From Microbacterium halophytorum (GTDB lineage Bacteria > Actinomycetota > Actinomycetes > Actinomycetales > Microbacteriaceae): DNA of 64,000 nucleotides. The stretch spans positions 124,001-188,000 of the forward strand of contig NZ_PNFA01000007.1 in the NCBI RefSeq assembly GCF_002970975.1, read 5' to 3'. Position numbers and translations under genes: made by a program. The notes under the pieces are model-generated. The model had not been told where the DNA came from, made no database searches, and was given only the letters and a program-made list of their open reading frames with translations. This document shows positions 34,361 to 42,910 of this stretch, in pieces; within the stretch, counting starts at the first letter, position 1, and the number at the start of each line of letters is the position of its first letter.

Positions 34361-35365
34361 GTGGCTGAGCTGAGCGCATTGACCGGGCTGTCCGAAGACG
34401 TGCTGTGGGTCGCCCTCGCGGCCGTCTTCGCGATCGTCATCCTGGTCACCGTCATCCGCGGCCGACGCCGGATCGCGAAGGCGCGCCACGAGTATCAGGC
34501 GACGCAGACGCAGTCGCTCGCCGAGCACCATCGCATCGTGTGGTCGGCCGACGCCGCGTCGTTCGGGTCGCGGCCCGTCGACTGGGGCATTGCGCTGGGC
34601 GCGCCCTTCGCCCTGTGCCGTCACGCCGAACAGGACCGGCTCCGGTTCCGCGACGCGGCCGAGGAGCGCGAGATCCTCGCGGAGGCGTGGGGCGTGATCG
34701 ACCGCGGCAGCATGCTGCAGACGCTGTACGACCTGCTGCTGTCGGGGCACCGGGAGCGGTTCGGGGCCGAGATCGCCCAGTGGGGCGGGGCGAGCGGTGC
34801 GGAGATGGACTCGATCGAGGCGGGGCTCCGCCCCATCGCTGAGCACTCGGACGACGCGGCCGAAGCCCTGTGGCGGATGCGACGCGTACGGGCCGACGAT
34901 CGCGGCATCCGGTCGGTCGACTTCCTCGCGTGGGATTACGTCCGCTTCGCCATGCTCGCCCGCTCCGGCGCGACGGCCGGGTATCTCTCCCAGGCGGAGG
35001 CCGCCGACATCCTGCTCATGCCCGCGGCGGAGCTGCGCGAGCACTACGGCTCATGGGAGGAACTGGGCGAGTCGTTCCGGCTCGGCCGCTGGTACTGGAA
35101 CTCGCAGGGCGGTGACGGCGAGCGCGAGACCGACGCGCACGACATCCACAGGCAGCGGACGCTGATGTCAGCGGAGAGCCCGTGGGCGCGCGTGCCGTGG
35201 GGCATGGAACTCCCGGAACCGCGCATGCTGTTCGTCGACGCCTGGTGGGATCTGGGCGTGCGCGCGCTCGATCCGGAGGAGTACGGCGACGAGGGCGAGC
35301 CCGACTGGTCCTGGCGCATCAACGAGGCCCTTCGGCGGCGTGAGCTCGCCGAGCGCGACGGCTGA
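34361..35365 (+). CDS. Membrane-anchored DUF1266 protein
   Basis: Protein of 334 residues starting with GTG (GGGGAGGG lies upstream). One membrane helix (about residues 13-33) is followed by a basic linker and a cytoplasmic DUF1266 domain. Family patterns: EAWGVIDRGSMLQTLYDLLLSGHRERF, AWDYVRFAMLARSGATAGYLSQAEA and YGSWEELGESFRLGRWYWN. The function of DUF1266 proteins is unknown. They frequently occur in clusters. The next gene, two bases downstream, encodes a related shorter protein. Confidence 0.85.
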   Translation: MAELSALTGLSEDVLWVALAAVFAIVILVTVIRGRRRIAKARHEYQATQTQSLAEHHRIVWSADAASFGSRPVDWGIALGAPFALCRHAEQDRLRFRDAAEEREILAEAWGVIDRGSMLQTLYDLLLSGHRERFGAEIAQWGGASGAEMDSIEAGLRPIAEHSDDAAEALWRMRRVRADDRGIRSVDFLAWDYVRFAMLARSGATAGYLSQAEAADILLMPAAELREHYGSWEELGESFRLGRWYWNSQGGDGERETDAHDIHRQRTLMSAESPWARVPWGMELPEPRMLFVDAWWDLGVRALDPEEYGDEGEPDWSWRINEALRRRELAERDG

Positions 35366-35367
35366 CC

Positions 35368-35988
35368 ATGGTCTGGATCCCGCGGACGGGCGGCGACTTC
35401 CCGCTCGTGCCCTTCCTCGTCGCGCTGGGCGTTCTGGTGCTGTGCCTCCTCATCCTCTGGTGGGACAGGCGTCGGAAGCGCCGCGACCCCGATCGCGGTG
35501 GTCGCGGATATGCGCCGGTGAACCCGTACATCCCGCCGGAGCCGCCCGCCGAGCCGAGCGCTCTCGGAGCCGAGGAGCGGTGGCTGCTCGGCTTCGCCGC
35601 GCCGCGGGCGGCGTACGAGGAGGGGATCGACCCGACCCGGTGGGATCTCGGCCCGCACGCGCACGAGGCGCCCGGCCCGCGCGGAGCCGCGGCGTGGCAG
35701 TCGGCGCGATCCGCGCGCGAGAGCGACTTCGCGACCGCGCCGACGCCGCAGGCCCGCGCGCTCGCCGCGGTCGAGCTCGCCTGGTGCATCCGCGAGGGCG
35801 TCGCATCCGGCCGGATCACCGAGGCGATGGCGCGCAACGACACCCGGATGATCGCTGAGCAGATGCGCAGCGACGCGGGCGACTGGCTCGCGTTCGGCGA
35901 CCTGCTCGGCGAGCGGCAGGGCATGGCCAGGCCAGGCGAGCTGTACCGCCCCGGCGCCCCGTGGGCCGACCCCGAGTGGCCGCGCTAG
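35368..35988 (+). CDS. Membrane-anchored DUF1266-like protein, shorter paralogue
   Basis: Protein of 206 residues. One N-terminal membrane helix (about residues 11-32), a basic stretch (RRRKRRD), a proline-rich linker and a compact domain. The segment AVELAWCIREGVASGRITEAMA...DWLAFGDLLGERQGM lines up with the AWD-x-x-R-F-A-M-L-A-R / SWEEL-G-E-S-F-R-L-G-R part of the preceding gene, so it appears to be a truncated DUF1266 relative. Two bases separate the genes, indicating one transcript. The match is my reading of the two sequences and has not been tested by alignment software. Confidence 0.7.
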   Translation: MVWIPRTGGDFPLVPFLVALGVLVLCLLILWWDRRRKRRDPDRGGRGYAPVNPYIPPEPPAEPSALGAEERWLLGFAAPRAAYEEGIDPTRWDLGPHAHEAPGPRGAAAWQSARSARESDFATAPTPQARALAAVELAWCIREGVASGRITEAMARNDTRMIAEQMRSDAGDWLAFGDLLGERQGMARPGELYRPGAPWADPEWPR

Positions 35989-36025
35989 CGGGATCATGTC
36001 GCGAGCGTAGGAAGAATCCGCGAGC

Positions 36026-36448
36026 CTAGGCGGATTCTGCCGGGGAATGCCTAGGGCCGGGGAGAACCCCGACAGTCGGAATGGGCGAGCTGCCGGGGGA
36101 CTTGCGCTGGTGCACCGTGAGGTAACGCAGGCCGTCGTCGCCCGCGCGGAAGCCGCGGCGCGAGAAGCGGGGGAGCCAGACGACCAGGCCCGGGGCCAGG
36201 TCGATGTCGCCGCGCGCCGTCGCGAGGGTGCCCGACCCCGCGATCACGTGCACGAGCACGTCGAGCGCGGGGCCCCGATGCGAGCCGATCGCCTCGCCCG
36301 GCGGCAGCGCGATGACGTTCGCGTCGAGGTCGCGCTCGGGCTCGGCGATGCTCCAGACCGCACCGATCTCATCCGGATGCCCGACTCGCGAGGCGAGGGC
36401 GCCCGCGTCCGCGACGACGCGCGGGGCGTCGTCCGGCCGGTCAGCCAT
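36026..36448 (-). CDS. Cupin domain protein
   Basis: Protein of 140 residues with a single small beta-barrel: DANVIALPPGEAIGSHRGPALDVLVHVIAGSGTLATARGDIDLAPGLVVWLPRFSRRGFRAG. The classical metal ligands are partly present (SHRG and the VLVHVIAG strand), but the full HxHx(3-4)E motif is incomplete, so metal binding is uncertain. The C-terminus is Pro/Ser-rich. Possible metabolite-binding or isomerase role. No context clue. Confidence 0.78.
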   Translation of the reverse strand: MADRPDDAPRVVADAGALASRVGHPDEIGAVWSIAEPERDLDANVIALPPGEAIGSHRGPALDVLVHVIAGSGTLATARGDIDLAPGLVVWLPRFSRRGFRAGDDGLRYLTVHQRKSPGSSPIPTVGVLPGPRHSPAESA

Positions 36449-36458
36449 GTGCTCGTGC

Positions 36459-36509
36459 GCTCGCCGCGGTCATGCCCTGACTCTACGCCGGGGCATGACC
36501 GCGGCGAGC
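36459..36509. repeat. Perfect 19-bp inverted repeat
   Basis: Arms GCTCGCCGCGGTCATGCCC (36459-36477) and its exact reverse complement (36491-36509) around a 13-base spacer, between the start of the cupin gene and the end of the FBP gene. It may terminate the FBP transcript (minus) or act as cupin leader structure. No T-tract. Confidence 0.75.
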
Positions 36510-36568
36510 TCGGTCGTGTCCGACGATTCTCGGCTGCCGAGCGGCGCCGAGGATCGTCAGACGCTGGC

Positions 36569-37072
36569 TCAGCGCTCGCCGAGCAGGTCGGCTGCGAAAT
36601 CGTCGACCCGCATGCGCAGGTCGTCGATGCGGCGCTCGCGCGCGGCGGCCATGTCATAGCCGTCGTAGGGCTTGGGCGGGTCGTTGCGCACGTTGCGGCA
36701 GCACTGGAAGTCCTGGCAGATCAGGATGCCGATCGTGCCGCCGCGCCGGCCGGCCGCCCCCGTGCGCTTGGCGCTCCAGAAGACGACCTCGTTCGGCAGC
36801 CGCACATCGCGGCACCAGTTGCACATGGCGCGCGAGCGCGGCGAGCCTTCGGCCTGCCGCAGGGCGACGCCCACGGGCTCGCCCTCGATGCGCGGGAGAA
36901 CGACGTAGGCGCGGCGCGCGAACTTGGCATCGCGCCAGCCCAGGAAGTCGAGCGCATCCCAGGCGGCATCGCCGTACTCGTCGAGGCCGTCGGGGACGGA
37001 CATGTCCTTCACCTCTTTGCGGGAAGCGTTGACGAAGGACGAGCGGATCGAGGATTCGGTCAGAGGAAGCAT
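36569..37072 (-). CDS. FBP (EF-G-binding, treble-clef zinc finger) protein
   Basis: Protein of 167 residues. The N-terminal part begins MLPLTESSIRSSFVNASRKE, and a C-terminal treble-clef zinc finger uses four cysteines (CNWCRD and CQDFQCCRN, about residues 84-126). This matches the FBP domain of fibronectin-binding/elongation-factor-G-binding proteins, the FusB group, which frees EF-G from stalled ribosomes and can give fusidic acid tolerance. GAAAGG lies eight bases upstream of the ATG. A possible 22-codon leader ORF lies 127 bases upstream. Confidence 0.88.
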   Translation of the reverse strand: MLPLTESSIRSSFVNASRKEVKDMSVPDGLDEYGDAAWDALDFLGWRDAKFARRAYVVLPRIEGEPVGVALRQAEGSPRSRAMCNWCRDVRLPNEVVFWSAKRTGAAGRRGGTIGILICQDFQCCRNVRNDPPKPYDGYDMAAARERRIDDLRMRVDDFAADLLGER

Positions 37073-37198
37073 GGCAGAGCCTTTCGGGAGCGCGCGAACG
37101 CACAGCGGCGCGCACCGCGCTCCGTTTCGGAGGTGAGTCGAGTTCAGGGGTCGTCGGAACCGCCGCGCGCGGATGCGCGCACGGCGGGAGCGGCGCGG

Positions 37199-37267
37199 TC
37201 ATTCACCGTCGGCGAGTGCTTCGCCGACGACCTCCTGGCGCTGGGAGTACAGCTCTCGGAAACTCAC
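37199..37267 (-). CDS. Possible leader peptide (22 aa) upstream of the FBP gene
   Basis: A GTG-started 22-codon frame (reads MSFRELYSQRQEVVGEAL...) ends 126 bases before the FBP gene. A TATGCT hexamer lies exactly six bases before the GTG, the same leaderless arrangement as at crgA, the sortase and the gene at 37359. The peptide composition is protein-like, and the codons contain an internal AGGAGG. It may be a translated leader controlling the FBP gene. Coding is not proven. Confidence 0.4.
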   Translation of the reverse strand: MSFRELYSQRQEVVGEALADGE

Positions 37268-37346
37268 GCGGCAAGCATACGCCCGCTCGCTGGGCACGCG
37301 CGGAGCTGAGGCCGCCGCCGGGTGCGGTTTCCGATATGCCGTGGCA

Positions 37347-37358
37347 TAGCATCATCTG
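37347..37358 (+). promoter_or_regulatory. Probable leaderless promoter
   Basis: TAGCAT at 37347-37352 lies six bases before the GTG start at 37359. No Shine-Dalgarno sequence. Confidence 0.45.
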
Positions 37359-38525
37359 GTGCTCCGCTTCGCGTTCTTCATCGGTCTCGGAATCCTCGCA
37401 GGCGGGGCGGCGGTGATGTACGTCGGGCCTCCCGGCGCCGGGGTTTGGACGCTTCCCGTCGGTCTGATGGTCACGATCCTGTCGGGCACGTTCATCAGCA
37501 TCGGCCGCACGACGCGCACGATCCAGACCGCCGACCCGGCCCTGATCACCGCGGCGAAGAGCGCCCAACGGGTCGGCAGGGCCCGCGTCGAGGCGATCAC
37601 GGGCACCGGGACGACGATCAACGAGCGCCGTGTCTGCGACGTCGACCTCGTCGTCGCGCCGGTGCGCGGCTCGGCCTACCGCACGCGCAGCCGGATGCTG
37701 CTGGCCGCGACCGAGATGCCGCGGTTCCAGCCGGGGGTCGAGTTCGCCGTCGCGATCCTCGCCGACGGCGAACCGGATGTCGCGCCGATCGACGGCGTCG
37801 ACGCCCGCCTCCTCGACCGCGCTGCGTTCCCGCGGAGCACCGATGCCCTGCCGGTGCGCAACCCGGGGCCCGGCCAGCTGAAGGCCGACGGCACGCGCCG
37901 GAAGCCGCTCATCAGCATGGATCCGGCGACGCGCTGGATGCGGGTGCCGCTGTACCTGGTCGCGCTCGTGGTCGCGGCGGTGGCCGTCATGTTCCCGTTC
38001 CGCACCGCGGTCGCCCAGACGTTCGACGCGCTGATGGCCGGTCAGCCGCATCCGGATTATCGCGACGGCGAGATCATCGCCGATGCGCTGGAGCAGCTCG
38101 ACGCGCAGACGGGGGCCGACGAGGTCTTCGACGCCCGCATCATGGCCGACACGATCTGGTTCACGGTCCCCGTGTCGGACGGAGCCGTCGAGGCCGACGA
38201 CTGGTGGTACCGCGGCGGCGTGCTCGAGAAGTACGGCGTTGCCGCCGTGCAGCCGGAGGACGCCCGCGAGCAGTTCCCGCTCGCCGATGTCGCGTGGGAC
38301 GCCCTCGCGCCGACGGCGGAGAGCGCTGCCGACCAGCTCGGAATCGACGGCCTCGGCGACGGCGATTCGATCACCGTGAGCCGGACGTATCTGGACGACC
38401 CGGACAGCGAGGACCACATGGAGTACATCGCCGACATCGTGGTGACGTACTCGCTCAGCGACGCCTACCACTCGTACTCCGCGACCTCCGACGCGGCCGG
38501 CGGCGAGCTGACGATCGCCGAGTGA
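37359..38525 (+). CDS. Hypothetical membrane protein
   Basis: Protein of 388 residues starting with GTG. Two N-terminal membrane helices (about residues 2-22 and 26-46), a cytoplasmic domain of about 140 residues, a third helix (about 193-213) and an external C-terminal domain of about 175 acidic residues with several Trp and Tyr (DDWWYRGG, SYSATSD). No family is recognised. It is divergent from the possible leader/FBP operon and converges with the CDF gene. Confidence 0.75.
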   Translation: MLRFAFFIGLGILAGGAAVMYVGPPGAGVWTLPVGLMVTILSGTFISIGRTTRTIQTADPALITAAKSAQRVGRARVEAITGTGTTINERRVCDVDLVVAPVRGSAYRTRSRMLLAATEMPRFQPGVEFAVAILADGEPDVAPIDGVDARLLDRAAFPRSTDALPVRNPGPGQLKADGTRRKPLISMDPATRWMRVPLYLVALVVAAVAVMFPFRTAVAQTFDALMAGQPHPDYRDGEIIADALEQLDAQTGADEVFDARIMADTIWFTVPVSDGAVEADDWWYRGGVLEKYGVAAVQPEDAREQFPLADVAWDALAPTAESAADQLGIDGLGDGDSITVSRTYLDDPDSEDHMEYIADIVVTYSLSDAYHSYSATSDAAGGELTIAE

Positions 38526-38585
38526 CCCCGGCGGCCGCACCGCGCCCGTCTTCGGCCTGACCCGCCCCGCAACCGCGCCGCGCCG

Positions 38586-38614
38586 CGGCTCCGCGGTCGC
38601 GTCGCGCGGAGCCG
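38586..38614. terminator. Hairpin between convergent genes
   Basis: Perfect 10-bp stem CGGCTCCGCG / CGCGGAGCCG, nine-base loop, ending one base before the CDF stop codon. Confidence 0.5.
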
Positions 38615-38615
38615 G

Positions 38616-39530
38616 TCAATGGTGCGTCGACGACTCCGCTGCCCGGGTGCGCTCCGTCTCGATCTGGAAGGTGGCATGGTCGACGCGCACGTCGAAGTGC
38701 TCGGCGACGCACGCCTTCACCTCGTCGAGCAGCTCGGCGGCGTGCCCGTCGGTGAAGCACTCGTCGCGCACGACGATGTGGCCCGTGAGCGTCGGCATGC
38801 CGGTGCCGACCGTCGACGCGTGCAGGTCGTGCACGTCGAGCACGTGGTCGAGCCCCCGGATGTGCCTGCGGACGTCGTCGAGGTCGAGCTCGGCCGGCGT
38901 GAACTCCATCAGAACCGCGACGCTCTCGCGGATCAGCTTGATGGCGCGGGGCGCGATCAGAGCCGCGATCACGAGACCCGCGATCGGGTCGGCGCGCAGG
39001 AATCCGGTCGTCGCGATGACGACGGCCGCGACGATCACCGCGAGCGATCCGAGGGCGTCGTTCATCACCTCGAGGAACGCGGCGCGCATGTTCAGGCTCG
39101 CGCGGCGCCCCGATGCCAGCACCGCGATCGCCGCGACGTTCGCGGCGAGGCCGACCGCACCGAAGACGAGCAGCTCGGGCCCGGGGACGTCCGGCGGGTC
39201 GACGAGCCTCCGGATGCCCTCGACGGCGCTGTAGGCGCCGACGACCAGCAGCAGGGAGGCCTGCAGGAACGCGGCGATGACCTCGGCCCGCCGGAAGCCC
39301 CAGGTGCGCTTCGGGCTCGGCGGCCGGCGCACGAGCGTCGCGGCGATGAGGGCCATCGCGAGGCCCGCCGCGTCGGTGAGCATGTGAGCGGTGTCGGTCA
39401 GCAGCGCGATGCTGCCGGTGACCACGGTGCCGACGACCTGCGCGCAGAACACCGCGAACGTCAGCCCGAACGCGACCCACAGCCGCGCCCGGCTGTCACC
39501 GACCGACCCGTGATCGTGCCCTGCGCCCAT
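38616..39530 (-). CDS. Cation diffusion facilitator (CDF) family exporter
   Basis: Protein of 304 residues with six membrane helices and a C-terminal cytoplasmic domain. Helix 2 contains the metal-site HxxxD in TDTAHMLTDAAG. In helix 5 the matching site reads FLEVMNDALGS, where the usual His of HxxxD is Glu, a variation that may alter metal choice (Zn versus others). The N-terminus starts MGAGHDHG. The ATG at 39530 is preferred over 39593, which would add a Glu/Gly-rich stretch. Likely exports zinc or a related divalent metal in exchange for protons. Confidence 0.92.
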   Translation of the reverse strand: MGAGHDHGSVGDSRARLWVAFGLTFAVFCAQVVGTVVTGSIALLTDTAHMLTDAAGLAMALIAATLVRRPPSPKRTWGFRRAEVIAAFLQASLLLVVGAYSAVEGIRRLVDPPDVPGPELLVFGAVGLAANVAAIAVLASGRRASLNMRAAFLEVMNDALGSLAVIVAAVVIATTGFLRADPIAGLVIAALIAPRAIKLIRESVAVLMEFTPAELDLDDVRRHIRGLDHVLDVHDLHASTVGTGMPTLTGHIVVRDECFTDGHAAELLDEVKACVAEHFDVRVDHATFQIETERTRAAESSTHH

Positions 39531-39642
39531 CCGTTCGGCTCCCTCCGCCCCCTCGAGGCTATCGCCGCCGGGTTCGCGGTCGGGCCGGAACAACCCTGAT
39601 GGGACGGCGAATCAGAACCGTTCTCGGGAGCGCGGGCGCCGC

Positions 39643-40959
39643 TCAGCGGCGACCGGCGAGGGCCGCGAACTCCGGGCGACCGTCGGCGGGCGGGGCTGCC
39701 TGCATCTCGGGGAGCACACGGGCGACGAGCCACAGCGGGGCGAGGGAGAGGCAGAGCAGCGGGAGCAGGCCCACGTCCCCGACGACGACCGCCGCCATGA
39801 ACAGCGCGATCCAGCCGTCGCGGTCGACGGCGATGACGGCGCCGAGGACGCCGCCGGCAACGGCGACCGCCGGATGGACGGTGGGGACCAGCTGCGCGGC
39901 GGCGAGCCCCAGCGCGACGCCGATGAACACGGCGGGGAAGATGCGACCACCGCGGAAGCCGGCGGCGGTCGCGACGAGGAGCGCCGCGATCTTCACGACC
40001 CCGACGACGAGGAGCTGGCTCCACGCCAGGTCGTCCGCCGACGCCGTGAGCTCCTTCATCTCCTCGAGGCCCTTGAAGAGGGTGAGCGGCCCTCCCAGCA
40101 CGCCGAGCACGCCGAGCACGAGGCCGCCGAGGCCGAGCGCGAGCACGGGGCTGCCGATCGCGTGGAACGCGCGATGCACGTGCGGCAGCGCGTACGCGCC
40201 GAGGGAGACCAGCAGCACCGCGACGATCGCGACGGCGGGCGCCGCCAGCAGGTCCCACGCCGACGGATCGGCATAGGGCTCGAGCTCGACGGCGAAGGTC
40301 GGCGCCCCTACCGCGTACATCGTGACGGAGCCGGCGCCGGCAGAGACGAGGGGGAGGAAGAGGCGGTCGAACAGCCGGCGGCCGTCCGCGCCGCGCTCCG
40401 CGAAGGCCTCGGTGATGAGGATCGCGGCGGCCACGGGCGTCGCGAAGAGCGCTCCGATCGTTCCGGACGTCGCGAGCACGACGGGGACGTTCGGTTCGGC
40501 TTCCGGCCGGCCCCTGCTCGAGAGGAGCCAGACGGCGAGCGCGACGTTGAGCGCGATGATGGGGTTCTCTGGGCCGAGGCTCACGCCGCCCGCCAGGCCC
40601 AGTGCGAGTGCGAGAGCGAGCCCCGGCAGGGCGCGCGGCGGCAGGGGAGGGGCGATCATCCCCGTCGTCGCGGGGTCGTGGCCCGCGTGGCCGGGCGCCC
40701 ACCTCACCGTCGCGCCGACGAGCAGGCCCGTCAGCGTCAGGATGCCGATCGTCCACCACCAGGGGACGCCATCCGGGGTCTCGAGGCCCCACGCCGCAGG
40801 CAGCACCTCCCAGATCACGACCTGCAGCCGCTCGGCGACCCAGGACAGGGCCATCAGCGTGACGGCGCAGATCACGCCGATCACGAGCGCGAAGGGAACG
40901 GCGCGCAGGAGCTCATTCGTCGTCGGCGTCGCTGAAGCTGAGTTCCCCACGGCTCCCAC
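39643..40959 (-). CDS. ClC-type chloride channel/antiporter
   Basis: Membrane protein of 438 residues of the voltage-gated chloride channel family with about ten to twelve helices. Selectivity-filter motifs appear as GGVSLGPENPI (variant of GREGP) and GFRGGRIFPAVFIG (GxFxP). ATPVAAAILITEAF matches the region that holds gating residues. Family members exchange Cl- for H+ or conduct anions and help in acid or ionic stress. GTG at 40959 or 40950 are the possible starts. Divergent from the SulP gene at 41138, with a palindromic site between. Confidence 0.88.
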   Translation of the reverse strand: MGAVGNSASATPTTNELLRAVPFALVIGVICAVTLMALSWVAERLQVVIWEVLPAAWGLETPDGVPWWWTIGILTLTGLLVGATVRWAPGHAGHDPATTGMIAPPLPPRALPGLALALALGLAGGVSLGPENPIIALNVALAVWLLSSRGRPEAEPNVPVVLATSGTIGALFATPVAAAILITEAFAERGADGRRLFDRLFLPLVSAGAGSVTMYAVGAPTFAVELEPYADPSAWDLLAAPAVAIVAVLLVSLGAYALPHVHRAFHAIGSPVLALGLGGLVLGVLGVLGGPLTLFKGLEEMKELTASADDLAWSQLLVVGVVKIAALLVATAAGFRGGRIFPAVFIGVALGLAAAQLVPTVHPAVAVAGGVLGAVIAVDRDGWIALFMAAVVVGDVGLLPLLCLSLAPLWLVARVLPEMQAAPPADGRPEFAALAGRR

Positions 40960-40993
40960 GGAACCACATCCGCGCATCCGGGCACCGCGAGCC

Positions 40994-41010
40994 TCACCCG
41001 TTCCGGGTGC
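40994..41010. promoter_or_regulatory. Regulon palindrome site 1 (TCACCC-N5-GGGTGC)
   Basis: TCACCCGTTCCGGGTGC. A GTGCCAGCAT with -10-like CAGCAT lies at 41036-41045, 38 bases from the palindrome centre, oriented toward the SulP gene. The same spacing and decamer occur at site 7. Confidence 0.7.
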
Positions 41011-41137
41011 CGTCCGCGGCGCGCCCCTCACCGACGTGCCAGCATGGCCGCATGATCGCCCCACTGATCGCGTTCGCGCACGCACCCGGGCCGGGGTCGC
41101 GCACTCGCCGTGGGCCGGAGCAGGCGCGGGGCGGCGC

Positions 41138-42844
41138 ATGAACTCCGGCAGGGGCGGGCGCGCGGGCAAGCCGCGATTCGGCAGGCCGACGGTCCGCGAC
41201 GCGATCGCGGGGCTCGTGACGGGCCTGTTCTCGATCCCCGAGGGCATGGCGTATGCCACCGTCGGCGGTTTCGCCGCCCCTCTCGGGCTCTGGTCGGGCG
41301 CCGTTCCCACCGTCATCGGGTCGCTCTTCTCCCGCACCGTGCTGATGGTGACGACCCTCACGAGCGCCATCGTCCTGACCGCGAACAGCGTGCTCTCCGA
41401 CGCGGGGCTCGACCCCGGGGATCTCGGCGCGATCGCGACCATGACGGTGCTGACGGGCGCGTGGATGGCGCTGCTCGGCCTACTGCGCATGGGCGCCGTG
41501 ATGTCGTTCGTGTCGACGGCGGTGATGACGGGGTTCACGGCCGGCATCGCCGTCCAGATCGTTGCGGGCGTGCTGAAGGACGCCACGGGCTACGAACCGG
41601 ATGCGCACAACACCATCGGCAAGTTCATCGAGTCGTTCGCGCACATCGCGGAATGGGATCCGGCGACGCTGCTCGTCGCGCTCGGCACCGTCGGCGCCTG
41701 GGCCGTGATGATGCTGTTCAAGCCGCTGCGCAGGGCCGCGACGCTGCTGAGCCTCGTGCTCGTCACGATCGTCGTCGCGCTCACGGGCATCGCCGTCGAG
41801 ACGGTCGCCGACATCGCCGCGATCCCGCGCTCCCTGCCGCCCTTCACGCTGCCGGACCTCGGGTCGCTGCCTGTCCTCGTCGCCGGCTCCTTCGCGATCG
41901 CGCTCGTCGCGCTCGCCCAGGCATCCGGTATCGGCGCGGCCGTGCCGAATCCCGACGGCACGCGCACCGACATCTCGAAGGACTTCGTCGCGCAGGGCGC
42001 CGCGAACGTCGCCGGCGGCTTCTTCGGCGCGCTGCCCGTCGGCGGCTCGCTCTCGCGCACGGGCGTCGCGACCAGCAGCGGCGCGAACACGCGCTGGGCG
42101 GGCATCTTCAGCGGCGTGTGGCTCATGCTCATCGTCGTCGCGGTCGGGCCCATCGCCGGCTTCATCCCGATGCCCGTGATCGGCGGGCTGCTGCTCGTCA
42201 TCGGCGGCGAGCTGATCATGGGCCGCTGGCACGACATCCGGCTCGTCGTCCGGACGTCCTGGCTGTCGGCTGCGGCTATGGTCGTGACGTTCGCCGCGAC
42301 GACCGAGCTTCCGCTGCAGCAGGCGATCTTCATCGGAGCCGCTCTCTCGATCGTGCTGTTCGCTGTGCAGGTCGCGCGGCGCGGTCGCATTCTCGAGCTC
42401 GTGCCGACCGGCGACGGCGACTTCACGATGGAGGCGTCCCCTGAAGAACTCCCGAGCGGCAGGACGACCGTCCTGCACTACGCGGGCACGGGATTCTTCG
42501 CCGAGGTGAACAGGCTCCAGGAGGAGTGGCCGCTCACGCGGAACACGCACGACGCCGGTCTCGTTGTGTCGCTGCGCGGTTCCGCCGGGATCCCGTCGAC
42601 GACCTTCCTCGAGTCGCTCGACAAGCTCATCGCCCGTTGGCACGAGGCGGGCATCGAGGTCGTGCTCGCCGGCGTGCCCGCCGAACTACGCACGCACCTC
42701 GATCGCAGCGGGGTGGCGGATCGCCTGAAAGGGGCGATCGTCGACGATTCCGGGGGCGTGCTCGCGGCCGTGCAGGACGCCTACGCGATCGCCGAGAAGA
42801 AGCGGCTCGCGCGGGGCGACTCACCCCCTGCGGATGAGGAGTGA
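41138..42844 (+). CDS. SulP family anion transporter with STAS domain
   Basis: Protein of 568 residues. The membrane core shows the SulP opening TVRDAIAGLVTGLFSIPEGMAYATVGG and GGFFGALPVGGSLSRTGVATSSGA. A C-terminal STAS domain spans roughly residues 440-545 and is followed by a charged tail. Substrate unknown: sulfate, bicarbonate or other anions are possible. ATG at 41138 (MNSGRGGRAG) is chosen. The open frame runs much further upstream over the ClC gene but is not coding there. Regulon site 1 and a -10 lie upstream, and site 2 lies inside its last codons. Confidence 0.92.
   Translation: MNSGRGGRAGKPRFGRPTVRDAIAGLVTGLFSIPEGMAYATVGGFAAPLGLWSGAVPTVIGSLFSRTVLMVTTLTSAIVLTANSVLSDAGLDPGDLGAIATMTVLTGAWMALLGLLRMGAVMSFVSTAVMTGFTAGIAVQIVAGVLKDATGYEPDAHNTIGKFIESFAHIAEWDPATLLVALGTVGAWAVMMLFKPLRRAATLLSLVLVTIVVALTGIAVETVADIAAIPRSLPPFTLPDLGSLPVLVAGSFAIALVALAQASGIGAAVPNPDGTRTDISKDFVAQGAANVAGGFFGALPVGGSLSRTGVATSSGANTRWAGIFSGVWLMLIVVAVGPIAGFIPMPVIGGLLLVIGGELIMGRWHDIRLVVRTSWLSAAAMVVTFAATTELPLQQAIFIGAALSIVLFAVQVARRGRILELVPTGDGDFTMEASPEELPSGRTTVLHYAGTGFFAEVNRLQEEWPLTRNTHDAGLVVSLRGSAGIPSTTFLESLDKLIARWHEAGIEVVLAGVPAELRTHLDRSGVADRLKGAIVDDSGGVLAAVQDAYAIAEKKRLARGDSPPADEE
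42821..42837. promoter_or_regulatory. Regulon palindrome site 2
   Basis: TCACCCCCTGCGGATGA, inside the 3' end of the SulP gene. CATGCT at 42868-42873 lies 39 bases from its centre and could be the -10 of the PLDc_N-SHOCT gene. Confidence 0.6.
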
Positions 42845-42910
42845 CGCGCGGTCGATTCGGCCGGGGTCATGCTGTCCGGAGAGACATTCGCGAACGAAGG
42901 GAACACAGCA

